A program made the translations under genes and the position numbers. The notes under the pieces were generated by a model that worked only from the letters and a program-made list of their open reading frames with translations, was not told the origin of the DNA and ran no database searches. Below, in pieces: positions 24,515 to 34,784 of a stretch of 64,000 bases of DNA; the stretch's first letter is position 1, and every line of letters begins with the position of its first letter. The DNA comes from Halothiobacillus neapolitanus c2 (GTDB lineage Bacteria > Pseudomonadota > Gammaproteobacteria > Halothiobacillales > Halothiobacillaceae), in contig NC_013422.1 in NCBI RefSeq assembly GCF_000024765.1, positions 701,501 to 765,500 on the forward strand, given 5' to 3'.

Positions 24515-27200
24515 TCATGACTTTTGCGGTTTGACGGTGGGAGTCTCTTCGATCCAGCGTCGCCACCAGATCCCGTGCGTCTGCTTGTGCGTTTTTGCTC
24601 GATAGAGTGCAGCGTCAGCGCGACGCAGTAACAAGTCACTTTCAATGCCGTCATCAGGGTAGATGGCTACGCCCATGCTCATGCCCACCCAAGCAAGTTG
24701 ATCTTCTGCAATGTCGAACGGTGTTTCGGTAGCTTCGTGCAGGCGATTCAGTATCAGTGGCAACTGTTCGTCCAGATGCGCCGCATCGAGATGGCCGATG
24801 ATAATCACAAATTCGTCGCCGCCGATTCGTGCCAGAACATCGTGTTCGCGCAATCGCCCTGTCAGGCGTTGAGATACTGCCTTAAGTAACCGGTCGCCAG
24901 CTTCATGGCCATAGGTATCGTTGACCGGCTTGAAGTCATCGAGGTCAATCATGCCTACAGCCAGAGGCTGGTTCGTCAACCGTGCTTGAAGGACGCGTTC
25001 CTCCAGGGTTTTTTCAAGCGCGCGCCGATTGGGCAGGTGTGTGAGCGAGTCATGGAGCGATTGATATTCGAGCCGTTCATTGAGTTGCCGCAGCGCAGTG
25101 ATGTCACGCAGAACGCAGACATAGTGCGTTCGTTGGTTTGCTGTATTTGACGACGGGGTTAATGGTCATCAGGCTCCAGAATGCTTGACCATTTTTCTTT
25201 TTGATCGGCGTTTGGCCCTGATAGCCTTTGCCGTCGGTTTGGATTTGCTTAACGACAGATTTAATTTCATTTGGTGTTTGGGGATCAAGCAGATCGACAA
25301 GAGAGGTGTTTCTGACTTCCGACAGTGTCAGCCCGGTCTGAGTGGTGAAGGCCGCGTTGACGTAGATAATTTGTTGTTGGTTGTCCGCGATCACCACGCC
25401 TTCCTGGATTGAAGTCAGGGCCGAGGCCAGAAGGCGTTGCTGGCTGAGGGCTTCGTGGTACTCCGTGATGTCGGTAATCATCCAGGTTTCATCGAAGCCT
25501 GGTAGATCGAACGGTTGCCCTGTCAGGCTAAACCAGCGAATTTCTGCATTATCTAGCCGTCGAAATTGGGCTTCGAAGCGAATTTGTTCGCCTTTGGCAA
25601 AGGTCTCCGGTATCAGTCGAAGCAGGTGCGCCTGATCCTCTGGGCGATAGTAATATTCGCGCGTCGGGTGATCCACCAACGCCTCGGGGCCATCTGCGCC
25701 GATCATGTCAGCCAAGCGCTGGTTGGCGAATTTGATGATGCGGTTTTGCAGCAGCATGATGCCAGCGGATGAATTATCCAGAATGGCCCGGTTAAAGGCA
25801 GAGCTCAGGCGTTCACGTTTCATGAGTTCCAGCCGATCGAGCCCACGGGATATATCTTCGGCAAGTTCCTCAAATAGCCCTTGGAACTCCGTTAAGTCCC
25901 TGACTTCCGGATAGTAGATGGCTAACAATGCTTGAATTTCACCCTCTCGCCTAAGCGGCAGGCTGGCCACTGCCCGCAAGTCGAAAGCGCGTGCGCGTTC
26001 TTGCCACTCGCAGGGAAATGGGGAGATGCTGGGGTCGGTGCTGAAAAATGGCCGGCCGGTGTTCCAGGTCTGTATGCAAAAACCCTGACCTGTGTAGTGG
26101 TTGGGATCAATGGACAAACGCAGTCCATCCAGAAACTCCGTCCTGCCCGCTGCGGCCAGAAACTTGAAAACACCTTGTTCGTCTGGTCTGCCAACCCACA
26201 TGAGCGCAAGTTGCCCTTCATTGACGCCGATCTCGCAAATCTCGTTGAATAACTGGGTTTCATCCTCGGCTACTGCGATGACCTGGCTTATTTCGGCGAG
26301 CATCCGGTTGAATTGAGATAACCGCTGCAAGTGTTGATTGGCGTGCGCGCGTTCATGCAACAGGCGCCGGGTGAGCAGTGAAACAGTACCCAGGAAGATC
26401 ATCAGGCTGAACTCAAGGATCCAGCGTTGCCATGCCGCTGCCAGATAACGTTTCCAGGCGAGATCGACAGCACCATAAGCCTCGACACAGAGGGGAGTCC
26501 CTATGATATTCGTTTGATTTTGTGTCTCAGATGATGCGAAGTCATGGGGGGGTAAAATAGCGCCATCGCGCCATTCCCCCAGAATTTTATTGGAGCGCGT
26601 GTCTTTGAGGCGAAAGAAAAACGGGGTATTTTTTAAGTCGAATGATATTAACTGAGCCAGTCGATAGGGCGAGCCGAGAAAAAAACGCACTACACCTTCC
26701 TGATTTTCTACACGATAACGCATTGAGAGTACATGGTCCTGAAAACGCGGTGCAAACTTACTCTCGCCCAGTAGAAAGTTTGGATGGTCGTCCATGGGGG
26801 TAAACTGCTCGGTCCCAAAGATTGGCTCGCTACTTTGCTGAACGGTTGACCATAGGATTTCCTTGCCGTCGGCAGAAAGGATGTTCAGCGCGTAAAAATC
26901 CGGATGAATGTCCATGAACCGCTGAAGGGAGCGAACGGTTCTCGGTGAGAGATCAGTCGGATCCGTCCCTTCATCAAGCAGACTGGTGCCGATGAATTCG
27001 AGTTCTATAAATTGCGTTAAAAGTCGGCTTTGAATCTGGCTGGCAAAAACCGCGGCGGCACGGTCTGCATCCTGATTGGTGCTGAGCGCGGTTTGCTGGA
27101 ACTGTTGATGCTCGCTGATCACGATCCAGATCAAAAGGATCAGAGCCGGCAACCCCAGCAGGAGATTGATTGCAAGCGGGCGGGTGAAAAAACGAATCAT
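24515..27200 (-). pseudogene. Membrane GAF-PAS-PAS-GGDEF sensor, split by a frameshift
   Basis: One gene read in two frames. The first part (27200 to about 25104) encodes a membrane helix, a periplasmic domain, a second helix, a GAF domain, two PAS domains, and stops at NPVVKYSKPTN. In the next frame, from about 25135, the sequence continues RTHYVCVLRDITALRQLN, the expected PAS end, and then a linker and a GGDEF domain with an intact LARIGGDEFVI motif and the DLDDFKPVNDTYGHEAGD site. One extra base between about 25125 and 25138 explains this. If the frameshift is real the diguanylate cyclase output is lost; if it is a sequencing error, the gene is an intact sensor of about 900 residues. A TTG at 27236 is an alternative start. 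Confidence 0.82.
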
Positions 27201-27337
27201 GCGATCATTTTTTGTTTTGGTAGCCGCATTAATCAAAGAATTTGTTCTCTTATTCTGTTCTTTAGTTGCGCCATGATCCTATCTGGATGATGGAACAGAT
27301 CGACTTTAACCAGCGATCACCACTTTACCCCCAAAGC

Positions 27338-27370
27338 ACAAAAAACCCCCAGAAAAAAAGCTGAGGGTTT
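27338..27370 (-). terminator. Rho-independent terminator after dsbD
   Basis: On the minus strand AAACCCTCAG and CTGGGGGTTT form a stem with one mismatch around an 8-nt T-rich loop, followed by a run of T. It lies 64 nt after the dsbD stop codon. Confidence 0.75.
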
Positions 27371-27433
27371 ATCTCTGTTTCTTATTCCATGGCATTATTA
27401 AGAATCAGCACATTTCAGTGGACGGCTGTTGCC

Positions 27434-29743
27434 TCACGGCGCACTCGCTGCTTCGATATGCTTCATGAACGTCTGGGGTGGTTCATAGCCCACCACTTGC
27501 TGGGCTTTTTGTTCCTCACCTTTTGCGTTGAAAAACACAATGGTGGGTGGGCCAAGCACACCGAAACGCTTGAAGAGTGCCTTGTCATCCGCGTTGTTGG
27601 CGGTCACGTCCGCTTGAAGCAGAACAAAGGGTTTCAAGCCGGCGATGACAGTGGGATCGCTGAAGGTGTTGTGCTCCATCTCCTTGCATGACACGCACCA
27701 GTCGGCATAAAAATCCAGCATCACTGGCTTGCCTTCGGCTTTGGCCTGAGCCAGTTTCGTGTTGAGGTCGGCCAGATTCTTGACGGGCGTGAACGAAAGC
27801 GCGGCGGCTGATTGAGCACCGCCAACTTGCGTGCCCATGCCCACGCCTGCCAGGGGTGTAAAGACGCTGCCTTTGCCCCCGGTGGCAACACCGACCAAAA
27901 TCAACGAACCCCAGATCAGCAGAATGACGCCGATCGTTTTCCAGAGTCGCGACCAACCCGATGCTGCTTCCTTGAGCGGGTCGGTTGCACTCAAATATAC
28001 GGCCGCACCAATCAACAGGATGCCCCATAGTGCTTGAGCCACGATATCCGGAATGATGCGTTCGAGCATCCAGATGGCAACGCCCAGCATCAGCACGCCG
28101 AATACGTTTTTGACGGCGTCCATCCAGGCACCGGCGCGCGGCAGGAACTTGCCGCCCAGCGTGCCCACGATGATCAGGGGCAGGCCCATGCCGATACTCA
28201 TGGCAAACAAAGCCGTACCGCCGAGAACGGCATCACCCGTCTGCCCGATGTAAATCAGCGCACCGGCCAGCGGTGGTGCCATGCAAGGACCGACGATCAG
28301 CGCGGAGAGCAGGCCCATGATGGCCACACCCACGAGTGTGCCGCCCTGCTGGTTGTTCTGGACCTGCATGATTTTTGATTGCAGTGATGAGGGGAGTTGC
28401 AGTTCAAAGAACCCGAACATCGAGAAGGCAAGCGCAATGAAAACGCCCGCAAAGGCAGTGAGAATCCAGGGGTTCTGGAAGGCCGCCTGCAGGTTCGAGC
28501 CGAACAGACCGGCAAGTATACCCGCCACGGTGTAGGTAACCGCCATCGCGAGTACATATACGACTGAGAGAACGAAAGCCTTGCGTGTCGTGATTTTATC
28601 GCCTTGGCCTGCAATGATGCCCGCAAGAATCGGGATCATCGGGAATACACAAGGGGTGAATGCCAGCAGCAGACCAATCACCAGAAATCCGAGGATGATG
28701 GTCCAGAGGCTGCCGGTTTGCAGTTCATGGGTAATGGCATCCGTCTGGCTGCGTTGCACCGGTTCCGATTGAGCCGGTTGCGGCGCTCTGGTAGAAGCGG
28801 AATTCATGCTGCTCGGCAGACTGACGACTTTCTCAAGGGTGGCCTTCGGTGCCGTAGCCAAGGGCTCGACCGAGCCTGTCTTGAAGTTTACCTTCCAGGC
28901 ATGTTCAATCGGGGGATAGCACAGGCCCATATCTGCACAGCCCTGAGAGCCGGCGACGACGACGGCTGAATCGCTGCTGCCGGGTTTGATGCCGACTTTG
29001 GCGTCGAGTGTGTGATAGAAGACTTGAACTTTCCCAAACCCCGGATCATCAACAACCTTGCCGTTTGGTATGGAGCCCGTGGTGATTTTTGCATCGGTGT
29101 CGTCGAGCCCTACCTTGATGCGATCTCGATACAAGTGGTAGTTGTCGGCGATATCCCAGTGAAGCTGGATTTCATTGTTTTTTACCTGGATGCTGGCCTT
29201 GAATGCCTGCTCAGGATCAAGCGGTTGCTGCCCGCCATCGCCTCCAAGCGACGAGAGGCTGCTGAGGCTTGATGATTCAGGCGATGCGGGTTTTGTTGCG
29301 CTCGCAGGAAGCTTGATTGTTACTTCCTGCGTCTGAGGAGGGTAGCAGACACCCTGAGTATCGGAGCACCCTTGGTATTTGAGCTTTAATTTGGCTTCGC
29401 CCGGCTGGCTGGCTTCGATCGGCACCTGAACGGTAAAGTCTTTCTTGTACACGACAAGTTTGCCAAAGTAGGGGTCGTTGTCGATAACGCCTTCTGGTAA
29501 GACAGGTTTGCCGAGTTTGAGCGACTCGGTCTGCGAGGTGATCGCAATTCTGTCACGGTAAAGATGGTAGCCATCGGCGACATGAAATTTCAGATCAATG
29601 CTGGCACCATTTAACTCAGCCGAAGCGTGGAAAGCTTCTTCGGGGTTGAGGAGATCCGCACTGCGCGCGCTGTAATTCAGAAAAACAGTTGAAAACAACA
29701 CCAGGCTGGTGAGGACTGCCTTAAGCAATTTGTACATGGACAT
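27434..29743 (-). CDS. dsbD: Thiol:disulfide interchange protein DsbD with two N-terminal alpha domains
   Basis: 769 residues from the ATG at 29743, well above the 565 of E. coli DsbD. After a signal peptide, a first alpha domain (about 30-150) has the redox pair in YQGCSDTQGVCYPP. A second alpha domain (about 172-300) has SQGCADMGLCYPP, closer to the E. coli spacing. The eight-helix beta domain (about 345-620) keeps its two Cys in FTPCVFPM and VGPCMAPP. The C-terminal thioredoxin-like gamma domain has WCVSCK near residue 684. DsbD passes electrons from cytoplasmic thioredoxin to periplasmic thiol proteins such as DsbC and cytochrome c maturation factors. The duplicated alpha domain is the oddity here. 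Confidence 0.96.
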   Translation of the reverse strand: MSMYKLLKAVLTSLVLFSTVFLNYSARSADLLNPEEAFHASAELNGASIDLKFHVADGYHLYRDRIAITSQTESLKLGKPVLPEGVIDNDPYFGKLVVYKKDFTVQVPIEASQPGEAKLKLKYQGCSDTQGVCYPPQTQEVTIKLPASATKPASPESSSLSSLSSLGGDGGQQPLDPEQAFKASIQVKNNEIQLHWDIADNYHLYRDRIKVGLDDTDAKITTGSIPNGKVVDDPGFGKVQVFYHTLDAKVGIKPGSSDSAVVVAGSQGCADMGLCYPPIEHAWKVNFKTGSVEPLATAPKATLEKVVSLPSSMNSASTRAPQPAQSEPVQRSQTDAITHELQTGSLWTIILGFLVIGLLLAFTPCVFPMIPILAGIIAGQGDKITTRKAFVLSVVYVLAMAVTYTVAGILAGLFGSNLQAAFQNPWILTAFAGVFIALAFSMFGFFELQLPSSLQSKIMQVQNNQQGGTLVGVAIMGLLSALIVGPCMAPPLAGALIYIGQTGDAVLGGTALFAMSIGMGLPLIIVGTLGGKFLPRAGAWMDAVKNVFGVLMLGVAIWMLERIIPDIVAQALWGILLIGAAVYLSATDPLKEAASGWSRLWKTIGVILLIWGSLILVGVATGGKGSVFTPLAGVGMGTQVGGAQSAAALSFTPVKNLADLNTKLAQAKAEGKPVMLDFYADWCVSCKEMEHNTFSDPTVIAGLKPFVLLQADVTANNADDKALFKRFGVLGPPTIVFFNAKGEEQKAQQVVGYEPPQTFMKHIEAASAP

Positions 29744-29977
29744 ACGGTTCAAGCACCTTTTGTTGGGAGCGGTTTCAGATGACTGAGACCCGAATTCTTC
29801 ACGGAGATTCCGGAGTGTGGTGGTTTGGGCCAAAATTTGTATGAGTGGCCACTCCATTTGCTGCATTGAATTTTGCTTTGCATGACACCACTATGATCCT
29901 AGACCGTTTAGGCCGGTTAGTTAGTATGCAAATAAATCGATGCCTTTGCATCGCCCAATCTATGAAGGTTTTTGATA

Positions 29978-30433
29978 GTGAACCCGTTATCTCTTATTGC
30001 TCTGTTACCTGTAATCGAAATCATACTGCTCATCGGCATGGGTTCTCTGTTCGGGTTCTGGTTCACTCTATTGTGGATTATCGGCACGGCTGCTGTCGGT
30101 GTCTATCTGCTTCGGCGAGTGCGCGGGGCGTTTCAGATCGGGCGGCCACTGGATGCAGTCGGGCAGTCGACAGCCGCTGATTCGTTGGGTATTTTTGCTA
30201 CCTGGGTTGGTGCCATTCTGCTCATTCTGCCTGGCCCACTTACGGATCTCTTGGGTTTGGTTCTTGTCCTTCCTTGGTTGAGGAAATTGACGTTTGGTAT
30301 CTGGATGGCAAAGAACCTGCACACGATCGTAACGAGGCGAAATGCACGTGGTCAGGTTTATGAGGGAGAAATCGTCGACGTGCATAAGGAGCATCGGGTC
30401 ATCCGGCAGGTGGACGAGGACCGCGACAAGTAA
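29978..30433 (+). CDS. fxsA: FxsA family membrane protein
   Basis: About 151 residues, starting at a GTG (29978) with GAAGG 9 nt upstream. Two to three membrane helices lie in the first 110 residues (ALLPVIEIILLIGMG, WFTLLWIIGTAAVGVYL and AILLILPGPLTDLLGLVL). The motif RRVRGAFQIGRPL and the PGPLTDLLG loop are FxsA signatures. In E. coli FxsA can relieve F-plasmid exclusion of phage T7; its cellular role is not known. The C-terminal 40 residues are charged. It reads away from dsbD. Confidence 0.9.
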   Translation: MNPLSLIALLPVIEIILLIGMGSLFGFWFTLLWIIGTAAVGVYLLRRVRGAFQIGRPLDAVGQSTAADSLGIFATWVGAILLILPGPLTDLLGLVLVLPWLRKLTFGIWMAKNLHTIVTRRNARGQVYEGEIVDVHKEHRVIRQVDEDRDK

Positions 30434-30761
30434 CAGCACCACCTTGCTGTCACGGTGTGGTCAATCGTTGAAGCCAGATTCTTTGGTCACCGTGGCAGTT
30501 GAATGGGCGGAATATTTGACCCTCTTCCCACGCACGCATCGGATCAGCTGGGTGCTGGGCCGAATGGAAGGACATTACAGTAAGCGAATGGCGATGCGGC
30601 GCAAGTTGTTGATTGCCAGTCTCAGCTCATAACGAGGTCGTTCGATTACAGTACGCTGCGTATTCGAACCAGTTGATCGGTAGGGTCGGATTGAACGCTC
30701 AAACGGGGTTCTAAGCGCTATACTGTAATTTGAGTTTGCACGCAGCTTGGATGACCACGAC
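30434..30761. other. Gap without a recognisable gene
   Basis: About 330 bp of ordinary composition. A TATACT hexamer near 30719 may be the -10 of the following gene, but no well-spaced -35 was found. CACGGTG near 30456 and CACCGTG near 30487 could pair across about 25 nt. No open frame here looks like a protein. Confidence 0.5.
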
Positions 30762-31265
30762 ATGAGCGATTCTTCCGACCTTCCTCTTCAACCCAGCTCA
30801 GACCTCGAGCGCCTCATCACACTGCGTGATCAAGCGCGGGCGCTGATTCTGGCAACGATGGATGAAGATGGGTTCCCGAGCTTGAGTACCCTGCCATTTG
30901 TTTGGCATGAGGGCGCGTTCTGGGTTTTGATGAGCGATCTTTCGCCCCACACGCGACAAGTACGGCGCAATCCGACGGTCGAACTGATGTTACTGGAAGA
31001 TGAGTCCAGAACGCACAACATCTACAATCGCGTACGCGTGACCTGGCGATCGGATGTAACCCGGATCGAGCGCAACGATACTCGTGTGCATGAAATGTTT
31101 GATGCGCTGAAAGTACGCCACGGAAAGATTCTGGATGTATTAACCCAATTGCCTGATTTTCACTTGCATTGCATTGTGCCCGGTGCCGGGCGGTTGGTGA
31201 ACGGCTTTGGTCGTGCGTTCAAGATCGACGGGTTTGAATTGGTGGCTCATTTGCGCGGTGCGTAA
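30762..31265 (+). CDS. HugZ-like FMN-binding split-barrel protein
   Basis: 167 residues from the ATG at 30762; a TTG at 30747 would add five. The fold is that of pyridoxamine 5'-phosphate oxidase-like proteins (ALILATMDEDGFPSLSTLPF, then FWVLMSDLSPHTRQVRRNPTVELMLLEDE). The mid and C-terminal parts (RVRVTWRSDV, PDFHLHCIVPGAGRLVNGFGRAFKI) match small HugZ-family proteins, some of which degrade heme. Whether it uses FMN, F420 or heme cannot be told from sequence. It appears to be a single-gene unit. Confidence 0.82.
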   Translation: MSDSSDLPLQPSSDLERLITLRDQARALILATMDEDGFPSLSTLPFVWHEGAFWVLMSDLSPHTRQVRRNPTVELMLLEDESRTHNIYNRVRVTWRSDVTRIERNDTRVHEMFDALKVRHGKILDVLTQLPDFHLHCIVPGAGRLVNGFGRAFKIDGFELVAHLRGA

Positions 31266-31322
31266 TCGAAGCTGGTTTCGAATAAATTCGAGGAAAGTCT
31301 GTCTCCGGTAAGCTGCGACGGC

Positions 31323-32132
31323 TTACCTGATTTGAAACACCCACTCCAATGCGACCTTGGTGCCAAAATAGGCCAGAACCAGGGTTGAGTAGCCCACAAG
31401 TGTCCAGTTCACGGCGGTTTTCCCGCGCCAACCTGCAACATGTCGACCGATCAGTAATCCGGCAAAAATGAACCAGCCGATCACGGCCAGAATTGTTTTG
31501 TGTACCAGATGCAGGGCAAATATATTTTCAATGAAGATAAAGCCGGTCGCCAGAGCCAGCGTCAGTAGAAGAAACCCCACACTGATAAAACGGAACATCA
31601 GTTCTTCGACCGATTCCATCGGCGGCAATTTACTGACCAAGCCGGATGGATTGCGCGAATGCAATGCGCGATGCTGCCAGGAGAGCATGAGCGCTTGCAG
31701 GGCGCCAAGTGTAATCAATGCGTAGGCAATCAGTGAGATGAAGATATGGGCATCCAGCGCGGGGTTGCGCGCATGGAGCACGATACTGTGGTCGGGAAAA
31801 AACTGTGCGAGTACGACTGATACCGCGGTGACCGGAAGCAGGACCAGCAAGATGTTCTCAACCGGACTGCGCAGGCTGGTGAACAGGGTAATGAAGGTAG
31901 AAAGCCAGAATATCGCCGACAGCGCGTTGAATATGCTCATGTTCAAGCCCATGACGTGCTCGAGATAAGCATTCTGATAAATCAAATAGCCATTACCGAG
32001 CATCGCCAGAGCCGAAACAATTAGCATGGCCTTGCGGAATTTTGTCGTCGTTTGTGCCGGCTGCATGCCTGGGTAGAGTAGGACTGCGGCCAGAACATAT
32101 CCGAGGATGGTCAGAAGGGCGATGCTGGTCAT
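31323..32132 (-). CDS. CcsA/YpjD-like inner membrane protein
   Basis: 269 residues with eight hydrophobic helices. The cytochrome c assembly (CcsA/CcmC) core is visible from about 70 to 250, with conserved His in LHARNPALDAHIFISLIAY and in LHLVHKTILAVIGW that could bind heme. YpjD of E. coli has the same length and arrangement and lies next to ffh; ffh is not beside it here. A role in heme handling is an inference from the family. It is convergent with the HugZ-like gene. Confidence 0.85.
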   Translation of the reverse strand: MTSIALLTILGYVLAAVLLYPGMQPAQTTTKFRKAMLIVSALAMLGNGYLIYQNAYLEHVMGLNMSIFNALSAIFWLSTFITLFTSLRSPVENILLVLLPVTAVSVVLAQFFPDHSIVLHARNPALDAHIFISLIAYALITLGALQALMLSWQHRALHSRNPSGLVSKLPPMESVEELMFRFISVGFLLLTLALATGFIFIENIFALHLVHKTILAVIGWFIFAGLLIGRHVAGWRGKTAVNWTLVGYSTLVLAYFGTKVALEWVFQIR

Positions 32133-32206
32133 GACAAACAGAATGATTAGTTAATGACAGCGTTCAGAATACGCTATTTCAAGAATAAATTGAGCGCTAA
32201 TCTGAC

Positions 32207-33658
32207 TCATGGATTTGGAGCGGGCAATTTTTTCCCGGGATTCATGATGCCTTCAGGGTCGAAGACCCTTTTAATGCCATGCATCAAGGCCAGGTTGACC
32301 GGCGGGATTTCGGCGCGCACATAGTCACGTTTAACCGCGCCGACACCATGCTCACCGGAAAGGGTGCCATCCAAAGCCAGCACCGTCGTGAAAATCTCGC
32401 CAAGCGCTTCTTCCGCCGCTGCCATCTGACCGGGGTTTTCAGGATCGATGAGTAGATTGACGTGAATATTGCCGTTACCCGCGTGGCCGAAATTGACGAT
32501 CGTGATGCCGTGCCGTGCCGCGCTCTGATCGATGGCTTGAATCAGCGTTGGGATGCGGGAAACCGGCACGACAACGTCTTCGTTGATCTTTTTGGGTGCC
32601 ACATGCCGCAAGGTCGGGGACAGTGCCTTGCGTGCCGACCACAGTGCCGCGATTTCGGCCTTGGTTGTGGCAACACTCAGGCTGATTGGCGCCATAACGT
32701 GGCCGGGGTCACCTTCTGCTGCGGCCCGTATCTTCTGGATTTGTCCATCCAGTGATTCGGCAAGCCCGTCGATTTCGATCATCAACAAGGCACCGGCTTC
32801 GGGTGGGATGTCCAGCGCAGAATTCCGGTCACTGAACTGGCGCATCAGGTTGAGGGCATTGCCATCGATGAATTCGATTGCCGACGGTGTGGCGGGCTGA
32901 TTCATCAGGCGGGAAACCGCTGCGGATGCGGCATGCATGTCTCGAAAAAAAACGCGCATCAATCGGATGGCATCCGGCAGGGGCGTGAGCTTCAAGGTCG
33001 CTTCGGTGATGATGCCGAGCGTGCCTTCAGAACCGATGAACAAGCGCGTGAGATCGTAACCGACCACACCCTTGGTGGTTTGCGTGCCCGCCTTGACCGT
33101 ATCGCCCGTACCGGCCACGGCCGTCAGCCCCAGTACGTTTTCGCGGGTTGTGCCGTATTTCACGGCATGTGGCCCCGCCGCATTGCAGCCGAGATTGCCG
33201 CCGATGGTGCACAGTGCGTTACTGGTCGGGTCGGGAGGCCAGAAAAACCCTGCCTCGCCGACGATGCGCTGAACTTCGGCATTGATGATGCCGGCCTCCA
33301 CCCGGATCAGACGATCCTCCGGTCGAAACTCAAGCACCCGGTTCATTCGATCCATCACGACCACCACGCCGCCATGCAACGGCACACTGCCGCCCGCCGT
33401 ACCGGTGCCTCTCCCTCTGGGCGTGATGGGAATCCGGTGCTGGCGGGCAAGCCGGACGAGGGTGGCGACTTCATCGTGACGATCGGGAAAAACCACCAGT
33501 TGCGCCGCGTGATGCAGGCGGCTGTTATCCATGCCATACGCCCAGCAGGTGGCCGGTTCGATGCTCAGGCGATCGGCGGGAAGTTCGGCACTGAGCGCCC
33601 GTAAGAGTGGTTGAATATCCACTGCGAGCAACGCGTCGAGATTCTTTTCGGTGCTCAT
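32207..33658 (-). CDS. FAD-linked oxidase, GlcD/D-lactate dehydrogenase type
   Basis: 483 residues from the ATG at 33658, whose ATGA overlaps the stop codon of the upstream diaA gene. The N-terminal PCMH FAD domain has ITPRGRGTGTAGGSVPLHGG near residues 80-100 and IGSEGTLGIITEATL. The C-terminal domain has NFGHAGNGNIHVNLL and the end motif SGEHGVGAVKRDYV. The family oxidises D-lactate or glycolate and passes electrons to the quinone pool or cytochrome c. Substrate is not decided by these motifs; glcE and glcF partners are not adjacent, which favours a single-subunit D-lactate dehydrogenase. Confidence 0.88.
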   Translation of the reverse strand: MSTEKNLDALLAVDIQPLLRALSAELPADRLSIEPATCWAYGMDNSRLHHAAQLVVFPDRHDEVATLVRLARQHRIPITPRGRGTGTAGGSVPLHGGVVVVMDRMNRVLEFRPEDRLIRVEAGIINAEVQRIVGEAGFFWPPDPTSNALCTIGGNLGCNAAGPHAVKYGTTRENVLGLTAVAGTGDTVKAGTQTTKGVVGYDLTRLFIGSEGTLGIITEATLKLTPLPDAIRLMRVFFRDMHAASAAVSRLMNQPATPSAIEFIDGNALNLMRQFSDRNSALDIPPEAGALLMIEIDGLAESLDGQIQKIRAAAEGDPGHVMAPISLSVATTKAEIAALWSARKALSPTLRHVAPKKINEDVVVPVSRIPTLIQAIDQSAARHGITIVNFGHAGNGNIHVNLLIDPENPGQMAAAEEALGEIFTTVLALDGTLSGEHGVGAVKRDYVRAEIPPVNLALMHGIKRVFDPEGIMNPGKKLPAPNP

Positions 33659-34209
33659 TCGGTCAGGCCAAGTAGTTGGCGGTCGATCAAGTCGCACAGG
33701 GTGTGCAGGATGATGAGTTGGGCTTCGTGTACCAGTCTCTCGGAGTCTGAGGCAAGACACAGCAAGGAGTCGCTGGTTTGCATCTCCGGCATCAGTTGCT
33801 CTGCGACGCCACTGGTCAGTAGGACGATCGTCATGCCACGTTCCCGTGCGGCGTTCAGGGCGGGTTGCAAGCCCTCGGTGCCGCGCCGCGCAATCGCAAA
33901 AAGAATGTCGTTGTGCGTGCCAAGAGCGCGAATCGGTTTGGCATAAGGCTCGTGACCGCCCGGAAATTCCTGCAATGAGATCACCGGCAGGCCGGGGCGA
34001 TCATGCTCGAATTGCCCGACCATCAGCCGGGCAAAATGTGCGGCCAGTTGCGAGCGTTCCCGTGCGCCGCAGACGAGAATCTTCTGCCCGTTGAGTACGG
34101 CATGCAGCATCGCCCCCGCCGCTTGCAGGAGCGGTTCGGACTGAGGGGATAGCACCGCGTCGAGTTGCGATAAGGTTTGTTGGAGTCGGTTATGTACGAG
34201 TTTTAGCAT
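33655..34209 (-). CDS. diaA: SIS-domain protein, DiaA/GmhA-like
   Basis: 184 residues with a SIS fold: ILVCGARERSQLAAHFARLM near residues 45-64 and DILFAIARRGTEGLQPALNAARERGMTIVLLTSG. The gene order lpoA-yraN-diaA is that of E. coli, where DiaA binds DnaA and helps initiation at oriC. GmhA is the other homologous family (heptose synthesis). The usual CGNGTSA of the SIS loop reads CGARERS here, which argues against GmhA activity. Context supports DiaA; the downstream gene overlaps by 4 nt. Confidence 0.8.
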   Translation of the reverse strand: MLKLVHNRLQQTLSQLDAVLSPQSEPLLQAAGAMLHAVLNGQKILVCGARERSQLAAHFARLMVGQFEHDRPGLPVISLQEFPGGHEPYAKPIRALGTHNDILFAIARRGTEGLQPALNAARERGMTIVLLTSGVAEQLMPEMQTSDSLLCLASDSERLVHEAQLIILHTLCDLIDRQLLGLTE

Positions 34210-34286
34210 GGCGATTTCTTCAGCGAGTGTGCATTCGGGCTGGACGGTGCATGGATGTCAACACGGTGGTGTGCCGTGCCGGATGG

Positions 34287-34784
34287 TTATTCAGCCTGAA
34301 AGGCATCTTGTATCCAGTTTACTTCAGCCTGCTTGGCAGCCGGCTCGGATGATGACTCGGAAGGAAGCCCGATGGCGACCACATCAAAGCGGCAGGGGCT
34401 TTTGCGCCAAACGGGTTTTTCGTTGAGCAGGCGTTCTGCGGTTTCGATGATTTTTTTGCGTTTGGCGGGCGATACGCTTTCCGCCGCCGATACCCAGGCG
34501 CCTGCCTTGCGGGCACGGACTTCGACAAACACAAGGGTTGCGCCATCCTGCATGATCAGGTCGATTTCCCCACGTCCTGCGCGGACATTGCGGTCAATCA
34601 GCTTGAGCCCTTGTCGCGAAAGATATTCCGCTGCCATCGTCTCGGCTCGGTGACCTCGTGCCAGCGTGGTTTGTGCTTTAGCGTTCGGCAACTCTGCGTC
34701 CGTGCCGCGCATCGGAATCAATTTGCCGAACCGTTTACTAAGCCGTTTACTGAGCCCATTAATTAGCCATCGGGGCAGTATCAT
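34287..34784 (-). CDS. yraN: UPF0102 protein YraN, nuclease-fold
   Basis: 165 residues, of which the first 40 are a basic extension. The conserved domain starts at ARGHRAETMAAEYLSRQG and has the restriction-endonuclease-like metal site GRGEIDLIMQDGATLVFVEVRAR (Asp and Glu). UPF0102 members are predicted nucleases of unknown role. Its start lies inside the end of lpoA (26-nt overlap), so the two are translationally coupled; diaA follows. Confidence 0.9.
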   Translation of the reverse strand: MILPRWLINGLSKRLSKRFGKLIPMRGTDAELPNAKAQTTLARGHRAETMAAEYLSRQGLKLIDRNVRAGRGEIDLIMQDGATLVFVEVRARKAGAWVSAAESVSPAKRKKIIETAERLLNEKPVWRKSPCRFDVVAIGLPSESSSEPAAKQAEVNWIQDAFQAE

